From an uncultured Caulobacterales bacterium (GTDB lineage: Bacteria; Pseudomonadota; Alphaproteobacteria; Caulobacterales; Maricaulaceae): a stretch of 5,388 nucleotides of DNA. Made by a program: the position numbers and the translations under genes. The notes under the pieces are model-generated. The model made no database searches, had not been told where the DNA came from, and saw only the letters and a program-made list of their open reading frames with translations. The DNA is taken from the NCBI GenBank assembly GCA_937981945.1, contig CALJNJ010000121.1, positions 1 to 5,388 on the forward strand, given 5' to 3'. Below are positions 1 to 5,388 of this stretch, one piece after another (within the stretch, counting starts at the first letter, position 1; each line of letters opens with the position of its first letter).

Positions 1-530
1 ATGATGAGAGACGATAAGTCGAACAATCCGGCTTCTGCGCCTGGCAACAATGATAACAAGCTGCAGGTCGGATAACATCCGGGACACGCAATCAGATTTG
101 CGCCTTTCAAATCTTCGCGCGCATATTCCGTCAATCCATAAACGGCTGTCTTAAGCAAGTCTTTAAATTCATGAGGACGCCCGTATGTAGATTCGTAAAG
201 CTTTGGGTCCCTTAGACGAAAATCGGCGGAAAGATCGATAACTATATCAACTTTATCTTTGATTTGAGCAATAGTTTCCTGACTTGCGCCGTGCGGAAGG
301 CAGGCAAACACAACCTCAATATCGCGCCAATCGACGTCTTCCCATTTTTGAATGGCAGGCAGGCCCATACCTGCAAAATTCGGGTAAGTATCTTCGGAAC
401 TTTGACCGGCGCGCGAATGTCCCGTCAACGCCTTGATGCGCAATCCGGGATGAGCCGTGACCAAACGAATGGTCTCAGCACCTGTATAGCCGGAAGCTCC
501 TAACACAGCGACATTTCTGATTGCAGTCAT
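1..530 (-). CDS. argC: N-acetyl-gamma-glutamyl-phosphate reductase, 5' part (3' end outside window)
   Basis: ArgC catalyses the NADPH-dependent reduction of N-acetyl-glutamyl-phosphate to the semialdehyde in cytoplasmic arginine biosynthesis. About 176 residues are present and the frame runs open off the left edge, so roughly half the protein is missing. Visible are the N-terminal nucleotide-binding loop GASGYTGAE (residues 11-19), the LPHG motif (78-81), SADFRL (101-106), and the catalytic-cysteine motif CPGCYPT (149-155), where Cys152 is the expected nucleophile. Two ATG codons lie in tandem at 533-531 and 530-528. The Shine-Dalgarno-like GAGGA (539-535) is 1 base from the first and 4 from the second, so I chose the second; starting at 533 adds only one Met. 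The gene follows rpsI on the same strand, a common alphaproteobacterial order, but an intrinsic terminator sits between them. The identification is firm. Confidence 0.96.
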   Translation of the reverse strand, partial: MTAIRNVAVLGASGYTGAETIRLVTAHPGLRIKALTGHSRAGQSSEDTYPNFAGMGLPAIQKWEDVDWRDIEVVFACLPHGASQETIAQIKDKVDIVIDLSADFRLRDPKLYESTYGRPHEFKDLLKTAVYGLTEYAREDLKGANLIACPGCYPTCSLLSLLPGAEAGLFDLSSLI

Positions 531-540
531 CATTTCCTCA

Positions 541-572
541 AATAAAAAAGGCGCTTCGAAACCGAAGCGCCT
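541..572 (-). terminator. Intrinsic terminator of the rplM-rpsI transcript
   Basis: A perfect 10-bp stem (AGGCGCTTCG at 549-558 with CGAAGCGCCT at 563-572) encloses a 4-base loop. On the minus strand it is followed by a T-rich tract (TTTTTATT, 548-541). This is a textbook rho-independent terminator for transcription coming out of rpsI. Its T-tract ends one base before the argC ribosome binding site, so it also forms the immediate upstream boundary of argC. Confidence 0.9.
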
Positions 573-602
573 GAAACATAAACAATTTTGCTTGTTGTAT
601 TA

Positions 603-1103
603 TTAACGCTTGGAGAACTGGAAGCTCTTACGGGCTTTCGCTTTACCGTATTTCTTACGCTCGACAACACGAGAGTCGCGGGTGATGAAGCCTGCCGCCT
701 TAAGCGGTTTACGCAAGCTTGGCTCGTAATAAGTCAAAGCCTTTGAAATACCGTGCTTAACAGCACCGGCCTGACCGGATAGTCCGCCGCCTTTAACGGT
801 CGCAACGACATCATATTGGTCAAGACGCTCGGCAATCTCAAAAGGCTGACGAATGATCAGACGCAAAACAGGTCGCGCGAAGTAAACTTCCTGGTCACGG
901 CCGTTGACGGTGATCTTTCCGCTGCCCGGCTTAACCCAAACGCGGGCAATGGAGTTTTTCCGTTTGCCGGTTGCATAAGAACGGCCTTGCTCATCAATCT
1001 TGGGGTCGGGCAATACAGTCGTGTCGACCGCAGTTTCAGCCGGCGCAGCAGCGCCGCCTTCCATGACGTTTTTCAGATCTTCTAATGTGTTTGTTTCAGC
1101 CAT
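603..1103 (-). CDS. rpsI: 30S ribosomal protein S9
   Basis: S9 (uS9) is a small-subunit protein whose C-terminal tail reaches the P-site tRNA. The 166-residue protein has an acidic, alanine-rich N-terminal extension (about residues 1-42) absent from the 130-residue E. coli protein but usual in Alphaproteobacteria. The conserved core starts at [13 protein letters not shown] (43-55). The S9 signature [19 protein letters not shown] is at 105-123, and the chain ends in the invariant SKR tail. The ATG lies one base after the rplM stop, and its Shine-Dalgarno AGAGGG lies in the last rplM codons, so translation is probably coupled to L13. It is the second gene of the rplM-rpsI operon, closed by the terminator at 541-572. 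Confidence 0.98.
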   Translation of the reverse strand: MAETNTLEDLKNVMEGGAAAPAETAVDTTVLPDPKIDEQGRSYATGKRKNSIARVWVKPGSGKITVNGRDQEVYFARPVLRLIIRQPFEIAERLDQYDVVATVKGGGLSGQAGAVKHGISKALTYYEPSLRKPLKAAGFITRDSRVVERKKYGKAKARKSFQFSKR

Positions 1104-1104
1104 T

Positions 1105-1575
1105 TTAGCCCTCTTTCACATTTTTTGAGTTCATGGATTTGAAATCGATGACTTCAGGTGTTTGAGCGTCGTGCGGATGCTCAGAACCACTGTAAACTTT
1201 CAAATTCGACAATTGCTTACGGGCCAGCGGGCTCTCTTTTGGGAGCATACGCTGAACGGCTTTGCGAACAACCCGATCAGGAAAACGACCATCCAGGATT
1301 TTCCCGGCAGTCCGCTCTTTCAAACCGCCCGGATATCCGGTGTGTCTGTAGTAAATCTTGTCAGTGCGCTTTTTGCCGGTAAAGGCAACTTTTTCAGCGT
1401 TGATGATGACCACATTGTCCCCGCAATCGATGTGCGGCGTGTAGTCAGGGCGATGTTTGCCGCGCAAACGCATGGCGACAAAAGAAGCGAGACGACCGAC
1501 AACGACGTTTTCAGCGTCGATCAAAATCCACTTCTTTTCGACCTCGGCGGTCTTGAGAAATTTCGTTGTTTTCAT
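1105..1575 (-). CDS. rplM: 50S ribosomal protein L13
   Basis: L13 (uL13) is an early-assembly large-subunit protein. The 156-residue product is slightly longer than the E. coli protein (142) and close to alphaproteobacterial lengths. Recognisable blocks are VVVGRLAS (24-31), [15 protein letters not shown] (48-62), the basic [18 protein letters not shown] (83-100) and the family signature running from AVQRMLPK (106-113) to [12 protein letters not shown] (127-138). The start is supported by AGAGG (1585-1581), five bases before the ATG. It heads the rplM-rpsI operon, with a plausible sigma70-type promoter 40-70 bases upstream. In E. coli this operon is repressed by L13 itself; whether that applies here cannot be read from the sequence. 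Confidence 0.98.
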   Translation of the reverse strand: MKTTKFLKTAEVEKKWILIDAENVVVGRLASFVAMRLRGKHRPDYTPHIDCGDNVVIINAEKVAFTGKKRTDKIYYRHTGYPGGLKERTAGKILDGRFPDRVVRKAVQRMLPKESPLARKQLSNLKVYSGSEHPHDAQTPEVIDFKSMNSKNVKEG

Positions 1576-1591
1576 TTTTGCCTCTATGTAC

Positions 1592-1604
1592 GGACCTTTG
1601 GTCC
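1592..1604 (-). repeat. Small hairpin in the rplM leader
   Basis: A perfect inverted repeat, GGACC-3 nt-GGTCC, lies 7 bases upstream of the rplM Shine-Dalgarno. In the minus-strand transcript it would form a 5-bp stem with an AAA loop within the short (about 35-40 nt) rplM leader. It is not a terminator, since no T-tract follows. It could affect ribosome access or mRNA stability; that is inference only. Confidence 0.45.
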
Positions 1605-1610
1605 TTTAAT

Positions 1611-1644
1611 GACAGGGGCGTTTAACATAGGAACACCCCCTGTC
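1611..1644. repeat. 8-bp inverted repeat flanking the rplM -10 region
   Basis: GACAGGGG (1611-1618) and CCCCTGTC (1637-1644) are exact reverse complements separated by 18 bases. The outer arm overlaps the -35 hexamer and the inner arm lies at the expected transcription start of rplM. The geometry suits either an operator for a dimeric regulator or chance in a G/C-run region. No regulator can be named. Confidence 0.4.
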
Positions 1645-1646
1645 AA
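1619..1646 (-). promoter_or_regulatory. Putative sigma70-type promoter of rplM-rpsI
   Basis: On the minus strand a perfect -35 hexamer TTGACA (1646-1641) is followed by TAAACG (1624-1619, spacing 16) or TTAAAC (1625-1620, spacing 15) as the best -10 candidates. The -35 is convincing; the -10 match is moderate and its exact register uncertain. The implied start point is near 1612-1614, about 37 bases before the rplM ATG. Confidence 0.6.
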
Positions 1647-1698
1647 CTGATTATGTCGAGACCTATATTAAATTACCTCATAAATTCAATAATTTAAC

Positions 1699-1722
1699 AA
1701 TACGGTTACATTTTACCGTATT
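1699..1722. repeat. 8-bp inverted repeat in the AT-rich intergenic segment
   Basis: AATACGGT (1699-1706) pairs exactly with ACCGTATT (1715-1722) around an 8-base loop. On the plus strand the right arm runs into TTTTTAA (1721-1727), which looks like a weak intrinsic terminator, but no plus-strand gene lies upstream to need one. It may instead be a protein-binding dyad between the two divergent transcription units. Confidence 0.4.
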
Positions 1723-1808
1723 TTTAATGGGTAGTTTTCCATAATTTTTTGATATTTTCTGCATTTTAGTTTGTGTACATAAAAGCTTGCGTCTGTTAAA
1801 CCGCGCGC

Positions 1809-1890
1809 AGGCGGAGGGGAATCTTCGCTTAGAGCCCACATATTTCACACGCGCCCCGTGATAAGTGTGCGGGCTCGTTTCTTTTCTTCC
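1809..1890 (+). other. Possible structured leader RNA upstream of the lipoprotein gene
   Basis: Two hairpins can form on the plus strand. The first pairs AGGCGGAG (1809-1816) with CTTCGCTT (1823-1830), 8 bp with two G-U pairs and a 6-base loop. The second pairs GAGCCC (1832-1837) with GGGCTC (1871-1876), with an inner CACAC (1846-1850)/GTGTG (1865-1869) stem, and is followed by a pyrimidine tract GTTTCTTTTCTTCC (1877-1890). That last part resembles a weak terminator just before the ribosome binding site at 1891-1896. The segment is clearly more GC-rich than the DNA to its left. I recognise no known riboswitch or small RNA family. It could be an attenuating leader, a small RNA, or fortuitous pairing. 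Confidence 0.3.
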
Positions 1891-1899
1891 GGTGGAACC

Positions 1900-2748
1900 A
1901 TGCGCAAATATTTGATTCCGGCAGTGTTGGTCCTGCTACCCGCCTGTCAAGCCGAGCAGTCCCCCGTTATAGAGACGGCGCCGTCAAACGCCGGCGAACT
2001 TACCGTTCGCGCGACTTGGGAATTGAAACCGCCTAAAAAAATGGTCCGAGCCGGCGTTGCCCCCAAGCAAGGGTTTGCCGCCTCTATGGGTCATATTTTA
2101 ATGGTCTCGGAAGACGGCGAAATTTACACAAGCAATACCGGGTTCGGAACCTTTACCAAGCTGTCCGACGGGCCGTTTGTTGATGTTATGGGTCTGGACC
2201 GCGGTGAAAATCCGTCAGAATTTCTGGCGCTGAGGGGGGATGGCAAAGTCTCTCTTTTTACAGAAATATCTGATAGTGGTTTTTCATCCCAAGAATTAAA
2301 CATAACGCCTTCAAACATAAAGGGTTTTTGTCAATCGGCAGACGTTCCGACTGATAATTTAATATTGCTCGATACAAGTGATAGTTCTTACACGCTGACC
2401 GTATCCAAAGATACAATATCGACGGAAAAGAAAAGCATGTCGTGCGGGGATGCGTCTGACCCGAAGTCGGCCGACTATTATTATCTTCAAAAAGACTTGG
2501 GAATTTTTCGATCCGGAAACGGTGTTTTTACGGAGGGTGCAACAGGCGCAAACGCCCTGAAAGTCACAAATGGCTTTAGTATAGCCGGCTTAGACAATTC
2601 TGATTGGGTCTTCTCAACCTCAGCCCCAATGGGAAACACGTTTACCGGAGGTATGACCTTGATAAGTGATGCCGACAGCAACAGAATAATAATGATCGCC
2701 AACGACTATTTACTCAAACGCATCAATGGAGAGCTCAAAGAGCCCTAA
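1900..2748 (+). CDS. Putative lipoprotein of unknown function
   Basis: I do not recognise this 282-residue protein. The N-terminus, MRKYLIPAVLVLLPAC, has a short basic start, a hydrophobic stretch and a lipobox-like LPAC (Cys16); proline at -2 is atypical. It therefore probably becomes a lipid-anchored periplasmic or outer-membrane protein. The mature part is rich in Gly, Ser, Thr and Asp, with strand-turn patterns such as HILMVSEDGEIYTS (65-78) and FLALRGDGKVSLF (108-120) that hint at beta-propeller-like blades; this is a weak inference. Cys144 and Cys182 could form a disulfide. I chose ATG 1900 because it gives a clean signal peptide and has GGTGGA (1891-1896) three bases upstream. An in-frame GTG at 1858 lacks a ribosome binding site and would bury the signal peptide. 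It is the only plus-strand gene here, and its stop codon overlaps that of ctaA. Confidence 0.8.
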   Translation: MRKYLIPAVLVLLPACQAEQSPVIETAPSNAGELTVRATWELKPPKKMVRAGVAPKQGFAASMGHILMVSEDGEIYTSNTGFGTFTKLSDGPFVDVMGLDRGENPSEFLALRGDGKVSLFTEISDSGFSSQELNITPSNIKGFCQSADVPTDNLILLDTSDSSYTLTVSKDTISTEKKSMSCGDASDPKSADYYYLQKDLGIFRSGNGVFTEGATGANALKVTNGFSIAGLDNSDWVFSTSAPMGNTFTGGMTLISDADSNRIIMIANDYLLKRINGELKEP

Positions 2749-3773
2749 TAGCCAAGCTTGGCACTGCGCCAGAGCGAAACGCAGGATATAAACAGCAGAA
2801 TAGCTAAAAACTGGTGTGCCAAAGATAGCGATAGCGGTGCAATGCTGAGCAAGGTCCAGATCCCCAGTCCAATCTGCGCTGTCAAAAGAACCATGAACAT
2901 AATGGCCTTACCGCGCATCTTAGCGATCGATTTAACCCGCAACATGTAAATCAAAGCCAGCGCGAATAAAACATAAGCCAGAAATCTGTGATTAAACTGA
3001 ATGGCGGGAATATTTTCAAAAATGTTTTTCCAAAACGGACTTAGGATCCCATAGCCTTCCGGAAAGAATTGCCCGTCCATCATGGGCCAGGTATTATAGG
3101 TTTTTCCTGCTTGGGTCCCTGCCATGAAGGCGCCAGCAATAATTTGCCAAAACAGCAAAAATAACAAAATAAATGCATGTTTTGGCGCGGTCGGGATTTC
3201 ATTCGTAAAACTCCATCCATCCCGTTGATCCTTATAGGTAATATATAAGAGGCCCAGAATGATAAAGGCCATGCCCAGATGTGTCGCCAATCTGTATTGG
3301 CTTACGTCCACGCGGTCATTGGTCAACCCGCTGGCGACCATCCACCACCCGATGGCGCCCTGGATCCCGATCAGGAGCAATATTGAAACGAAACGAAACT
3401 TACGTCCTTTCGGCAATCTTCCTTTTACCCAAAAATACACCAAAGGCACAAAATAGGCTAAGCCTATAATTCGTCCGAGCTGCCGATGAGCCCATTCCAT
3501 AAAATAAATGAATTTGAATCCGCTCAGATCCATATCGGAATGCTCCGCCATGAATTCAGGAATTTGCTTATATTTTTCGAATTCGGACATCCACTGCGCG
3601 TCTGAAAGTGGCGGGAGAGCTCCGCTGATAGGCCGCCATTCCGTAATCGATAATCCGGAATTGGTCAGTCTTGTTGCACCGCCGAGCACAATCATGCCCA
3701 TCACAAGGACAACCATAATCAACAGCCAAACAGCAACCGACTTTGAGGGCCTCATTGATGAATAGGATGACAT
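2745..3773 (-). CDS. ctaA: Heme A synthase (Cox15/CtaA family)
   Basis: CtaA oxidises the C8 methyl of heme O to the formyl group of heme A, the cofactor of aa3-type cytochrome oxidases, in the cytoplasmic membrane. The 342-residue protein has about eight hydrophobic segments and the family motif GGATRLTNSGLSITEW (31-46). The four conserved heme-ligand-type histidines are present: His96 (EWAHRQLGR), His165 (ATHLGMA), His262 (FNHRFLAY) and His320 (LAHQFLA). It lacks the extracellular cysteine pair of Bacillus-type CtaA; its only cysteine is near the C-terminus. This fits the alphaproteobacterial/mitochondrial Cox15 type. AAGGG (3785-3781) stands seven bases before the chosen ATG; a GTG at 3776 is the alternative. 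It starts 18 bases after the tRNA-Pro 3' end and ends overlapping the lipoprotein stop. The partner ctaB is not in the window. Confidence 0.96.
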   Translation of the reverse strand: MSSYSSMRPSKSVAVWLLIMVVLVMGMIVLGGATRLTNSGLSITEWRPISGALPPLSDAQWMSEFEKYKQIPEFMAEHSDMDLSGFKFIYFMEWAHRQLGRIIGLAYFVPLVYFWVKGRLPKGRKFRFVSILLLIGIQGAIGWWMVASGLTNDRVDVSQYRLATHLGMAFIILGLLYITYKDQRDGWSFTNEIPTAPKHAFILLFLLFWQIIAGAFMAGTQAGKTYNTWPMMDGQFFPEGYGILSPFWKNIFENIPAIQFNHRFLAYVLFALALIYMLRVKSIAKMRGKAIMFMVLLTAQIGLGIWTLLSIAPLSLSLAHQFLAILLFISCVSLWRSAKLGY

Positions 3774-3791
3774 CACTATGCCCTTAGAAAA

Positions 3792-3868
3792 TGGTCGGAG
3801 TGATAGGATTTGAACCTACGACCTCTCGTCCCCCAGACGAGTGCGCTACCGGACTGCGCCACACTCCG
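3792..3868 (-). tRNA. tRNA-Pro(GGG), CCA encoded
   Basis: The minus strand gives a complete 77-base cloverleaf: acceptor CGGAGTG/CACTCCG, D stem GCGC/GCGC, anticodon stem CTCGT/ACGAG with loop CTGGGGG, T arm GTAGG-TTCAAAT-CCTAT, then A73 and an encoded CCA. The loop places GGG at positions 34-36, so it decodes CCC and probably CCU proline codons. C1-G72 and A73, with G35 and G36, agree with bacterial tRNA-Pro identity. A promoter lies just upstream and ctaA begins 18 bases downstream without a terminator between. Confidence 0.97.
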
Positions 3869-3891
3869 AAACCGGATTTTACGGAAAGCGC

Positions 3892-3919
3892 TGTATAGCA
3901 TTCGTAAAAGCTAAGGCAA
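3892..3919 (-). promoter_or_regulatory. Putative promoter of tRNA-Pro (and probably ctaA)
   Basis: On the minus strand TTGCCT (3919-3914) and TATACA (3897-3892) are spaced by 16 bases, each matching the sigma70 consensus at four positions. The implied start, near 3885, would leave about 17 bases before the mature tRNA 5' end at 3868. No other good candidate precedes ctaA, so this probably drives both. Confidence 0.55.
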
Positions 3920-3936
3920 TCATAAAGAAGAGTGTT

Positions 3937-3949
3937 CGGGTGCGACCCG
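3937..3949 (-). terminator. Hairpin directly after the merR stop codon, possible weak terminator
   Basis: CGGGT (3937-3941) pairs with ACCCG (3945-3949) around a 3-base loop, beginning immediately after the merR TAA on the minus strand. The downstream sequence, AACACTCTTCTTT, is only moderately T-rich, so intrinsic termination would be inefficient. It may instead protect the mRNA 3' end; some readthrough into tRNA-Pro is possible. Confidence 0.35.
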
Positions 3950-4546
3950 TTATCCGGCGATGAAATTATCCCATTGTCGCCGTAAATCCTTCAACCTGTC
4001 CAAAGCACCTTCAAGGTCTTCTCTTTCGGTTTCGGTCAATCCGGAGTCAGTTTGAATAGAATGAATTCGTGTCACAACCCGTTCGGTTTCAACAGGTTCT
4101 TTATAGGCCGGTACCGGATCGGCGATTGCCGGCGCCTCCGCGTCTGCTCCGGCCGTTCGGTCGATTTCCGCCTGATCATTCACAGCGATCTTAATTTTGG
4201 GTTTTGTGGAAGATATTCTGTCAGGCACTAAAACCGTATCTTTAACATCTTTGGGAACAGCGGCCCGCTGGATGGAACGGCCCAGTTCCATGACGCGATT
4301 GGCGCCTTTGATACTGATAAGTTTTTGAACATCTTTGATCGGATGACGCTCATCATGAAGAAGTATTTTTATACCGCGTAAGAACTCTATGTCTTCAGGG
4401 CGATAAAACCGGCGGCCGCCGCCTCGTTTAATAGGTTTGAACGCCGGAAACTTAGATTCCCAAAATCTCAGGACATGGGGCTGCAGGTCCAGCTCTTCCG
4501 CTGCTTCACTTATGGTTCTGAATGCACGCGTCGTTTTGGCTTGCAT
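3950..4546 (-). CDS. MerR family transcriptional regulator
   Basis: The 198-residue protein starts with a MerR-type winged helix-turn-helix: [20 protein letters not shown] (11-30) as the HTH and [20 protein letters not shown] (41-60) as wing and following helix. A low-complexity linker rich in Ala, Pro and charged residues (about 100-160) leads to a C-terminal helix (171-194, heptad-like [15 protein letters not shown]) that could be the dimerisation coiled coil. There is no cysteine at all, which argues against metal or thiol sensing, and no recognisable ligand domain. MerR-like genes next to ihfA recur in Alphaproteobacteria, but the target is not known to me. The ribosome binding site AGGA overlaps the ihfA stop codon, seven bases before the ATG, so the two genes are very likely co-transcribed and coupled. 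Confidence 0.92.
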   Translation of the reverse strand: MQAKTTRAFRTISEAAEELDLQPHVLRFWESKFPAFKPIKRGGGRRFYRPEDIEFLRGIKILLHDERHPIKDVQKLISIKGANRVMELGRSIQRAAVPKDVKDTVLVPDRISSTKPKIKIAVNDQAEIDRTAGADAEAPAIADPVPAYKEPVETERVVTRIHSIQTDSGLTETEREDLEGALDRLKDLRRQWDNFIAG

Positions 4547-4553
4547 GCTGTTC

Positions 4554-4859
4554 CTATCGTTTGCTCAGCGCCGCATCGACCCTTTCGCGCATCACTTGAG
4601 ACGGTTTGAACGTAAGGACGCGTCGCGACGTGATCGGCACTTCTTCACCCGTTTTCGGGTTACGACCGATTCGTTCCTTCTTATCACGAAGTGAGAAAGT
4701 CCCAAAACCGGCTAACTTCACCGACTCACCCCTTATGAGTGCTTCGATCATGTGATCAATAACAGATTCCACTAAAGTAGCACTTTCCGTGCGTGACAAT
4801 CCGATCTCTTTATACAATGCTTCTGCCAGGTCGGCGCGCGTAACTGTACCGGTGCTCAT
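4554..4859 (-). CDS. ihfA: Integration host factor subunit alpha
   Basis: IHF is a sequence-specific DNA-bending heterodimer acting in recombination, replication and transcription; this is its alpha subunit, with beta encoded elsewhere. The 101-residue length is normal. The HU/IHF fold is clear: N-terminal helices (about 6-44), [13 protein letters not shown] (48-60), then the DNA-inserting beta arm [18 protein letters not shown] (63-80), in which Pro68 corresponds to the intercalating proline, and a C-terminal helix. The [12 protein letters not shown] segment favours IHF alpha over HU, as does the context after fabH and before a MerR gene. The start is supported by AGGGGAA (4873-4867), seven bases upstream of the ATG. 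Confidence 0.95.
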   Translation of the reverse strand: MSTGTVTRADLAEALYKEIGLSRTESATLVESVIDHMIEALIRGESVKLAGFGTFSLRDKKERIGRNPKTGEEVPITSRRVLTFKPSQVMRERVDAALSKR

Positions 4860-4882
4860 ACCTATATTCCCCTAATGGACTC

Positions 4883-4912
4883 GGTATAAACGAAATTTGT
4901 TATATATTTCAA
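4883..4912 (-). promoter_or_regulatory. Putative promoter of ihfA-merR
   Basis: In the 97-base fabH-ihfA gap the minus strand carries TTGAAA (4912-4907) and TATACC (4888-4883), spaced 18 bases (or TTATAC at 17). The implied start near 4876 would leave a leader of about 17 bases that just includes the ihfA ribosome binding site. No strong terminator follows fabH, so readthrough from fabH may also feed ihfA. Confidence 0.45.
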
Positions 4913-4956
4913 CAGAATAAACGTCCAAATTGCAATGAAACGGCGTGTTTCTTCAT

Positions 4957-5388
4957 TTAATAGCGCAATAGTGATGCGCCCCAGGTGAATCCGCCGCCAA
5001 ATGCCTCCATCATGATGAGGTCCCCCCGCTTTATTCTGCCGTCCGCTATCGCAGCGTCAAAAGCAAGCGGAACCGAAGCCGCGGACGTGTTTGCATGCTT
5101 GGCCACCGTTGAGACAACTTGCTCCGGACGCAAACCCAATTGGCGGCCGACACCGTCCAAAATCCGTTGATTGGCCTGGTGCGGTACAAACCAATCAATA
5201 TCTTTGGGTTCAATTCCGGCGGCTGCAGCGCATTCCCGCATAGCGATCGCTATATCTTTAACGGCATGGCGAAACACTTGGTTTCCGACCATTTTGACGT
5301 GACCAACCGTTTGAGTCCTCGAAGGACCGCCGTCGACATATAAAAGATCACAATAACGACCGTCCGAGCGAATGAAGTTTTGGATGAT
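4957..5388 (-). CDS. fabH: Beta-ketoacyl-ACP synthase III, C-terminal part (5' end outside window)
   Basis: FabH condenses acetyl-CoA with malonyl-ACP to start type II fatty acid synthesis in the cytoplasm. The frame is open from the window edge to the TAA at 4959-4957 and gives 143 residues, somewhat under half of the usual roughly 320. The active-site Cys of the N-terminal half lies outside. Two catalytic residues of the Cys-His-Asn triad are visible: His in VPHQANQRI (68-76 of the fragment, His70) and Asn in KHANTSAASVPLA (97-109, Asn100). The C-terminal EAFGGGFTWGASLLRY is also typical. An internal ATG at 5292 is not the start, since the preceding residues (LLYVDGGPSRTQTVGH) are conserved FabH sequence. 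It probably belongs to a plsX-fabH operon, with plsX just outside. Confidence 0.96.
   Translation of the reverse strand: MIQNFIRSDGRYCDLLYVDGGPSRTQTVGHVKMVGNQVFRHAVKDIAIAMRECAAAAGIEPKDIDWFVPHQANQRILDGVGRQLGLRPEQVVSTVAKHANTSAASVPLAFDAAIADGRIKRGDLIMMEAFGGGFTWGASLLRY

Larger units (their letters stand above)
1576..1899. other. 324-base divergent intergenic region between rplM and the lipoprotein gene
   Basis: This is the only stretch over 300 bases without a gene. The rplM side (about 1576-1650) carries its leader hairpin and promoter. The middle (about 1650-1790) is strongly AT-rich, with an 8-bp inverted repeat at 1699-1722 and a TTGATA (1749-1754) that could be a -35 for the plus-strand gene, although no good -10 follows at the right distance. 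From about 1801 to 1876 the composition turns GC-rich and the plus strand can form two hairpins. I see no convincing small ORF in either direction. Confidence 0.6.

Noticed and set aside
264..503. 79-residue plus-strand open frame inside argC
   Set aside because: It lies wholly antisense to the conserved N-terminal ArgC sequence and has no ribosome binding site that I can see.
1162..1650. 162-residue plus-strand open frame opposite rplM
   Set aside because: It is the antisense shadow of rplM and its promoter; the minus-strand frame encodes unmistakable L13, and the antisense product shows no recognisable motif.
1803..1814. 12-base similarity to a 16S rRNA stretch (GCGCGCAGGCGG)
   Set aside because: The similarity, noted from memory, does not extend into the flanks, so there is no support for an rRNA fragment; chance in a GC-rich segment is enough.
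1858..1899. GTG start 14 codons upstream for the lipoprotein gene
   Set aside because: No ribosome binding site precedes it, it falls in the loop of a potential hairpin, and it would put 14 mostly polar residues before an otherwise clean lipoprotein signal peptide.
3792..3868. tRNA-Pro as an integration site for a mobile element
   Set aside because: No integrase, no direct repeat of the tRNA 3' end and no foreign genes are seen; both flanks are housekeeping genes.
4937..4951. GAAAC-5 nt-GTTTC inverted repeat after fabH as a terminator
   Set aside because: The stem is only 5 bp and AT-rich, and the following minus-strand sequence (ATTGCAATTT) is not a T-tract.
1..5388. A new multi-gene defence, mobile or secondary-metabolite system
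   Set aside because: All genes but one belong to well-known housekeeping families in a usual order. The single unknown gene has no partner gene, repeats or transfer signs beside it.

Overview
The window reads as a housekeeping stretch of an alphaproteobacterial chromosome of moderate GC content. The support is the gene content and order: rplM-rpsI-argC on one side and fabH-ihfA-merR on the other, both arrangements common in Alphaproteobacteria, plus a Cox15-type heme A synthase and an S9 protein with the N-terminal extension seen in that class. I cannot assign a genus.

Layout. Nearly everything lies on the minus strand, so transcription runs from high to low coordinates. At the right edge is the 3' part of fabH (fatty-acid initiation), then ihfA (IHF alpha subunit) and a cysteine-free MerR-type regulator whose ribosome binding site overlaps the ihfA stop codon. 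A tRNA-Pro(GGG) with an encoded CCA end follows, with a plausible own promoter. Only 18 bases after it begins ctaA (heme A synthase), which seems to share the tRNA transcript. The one plus-strand gene, a predicted lipoprotein of unknown function, ends tail-to-tail with ctaA with a 4-base overlap of the stop codons.

To its left is a 324-base divergent intergenic region (1576-1899). It holds the rplM promoter with a symmetric 8-bp inverted repeat around the -10 region, an AT-rich segment with another inverted repeat, and a GC-rich segment that can fold into two hairpins just before the lipoprotein gene. Then come rplM and rpsI (ribosomal proteins L13 and S9, tightly coupled), a strong intrinsic terminator, and the 5' part of argC (arginine biosynthesis), whose ribosome binding site starts directly after the terminator's T-tract.

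I see no mobile element, CRISPR array, defence system or toxin-antitoxin pair. The points most worth a second look are the unexplained lipoprotein with its structured upstream region, the tRNA-Pro/ctaA transcript, and the terminator set against argC.
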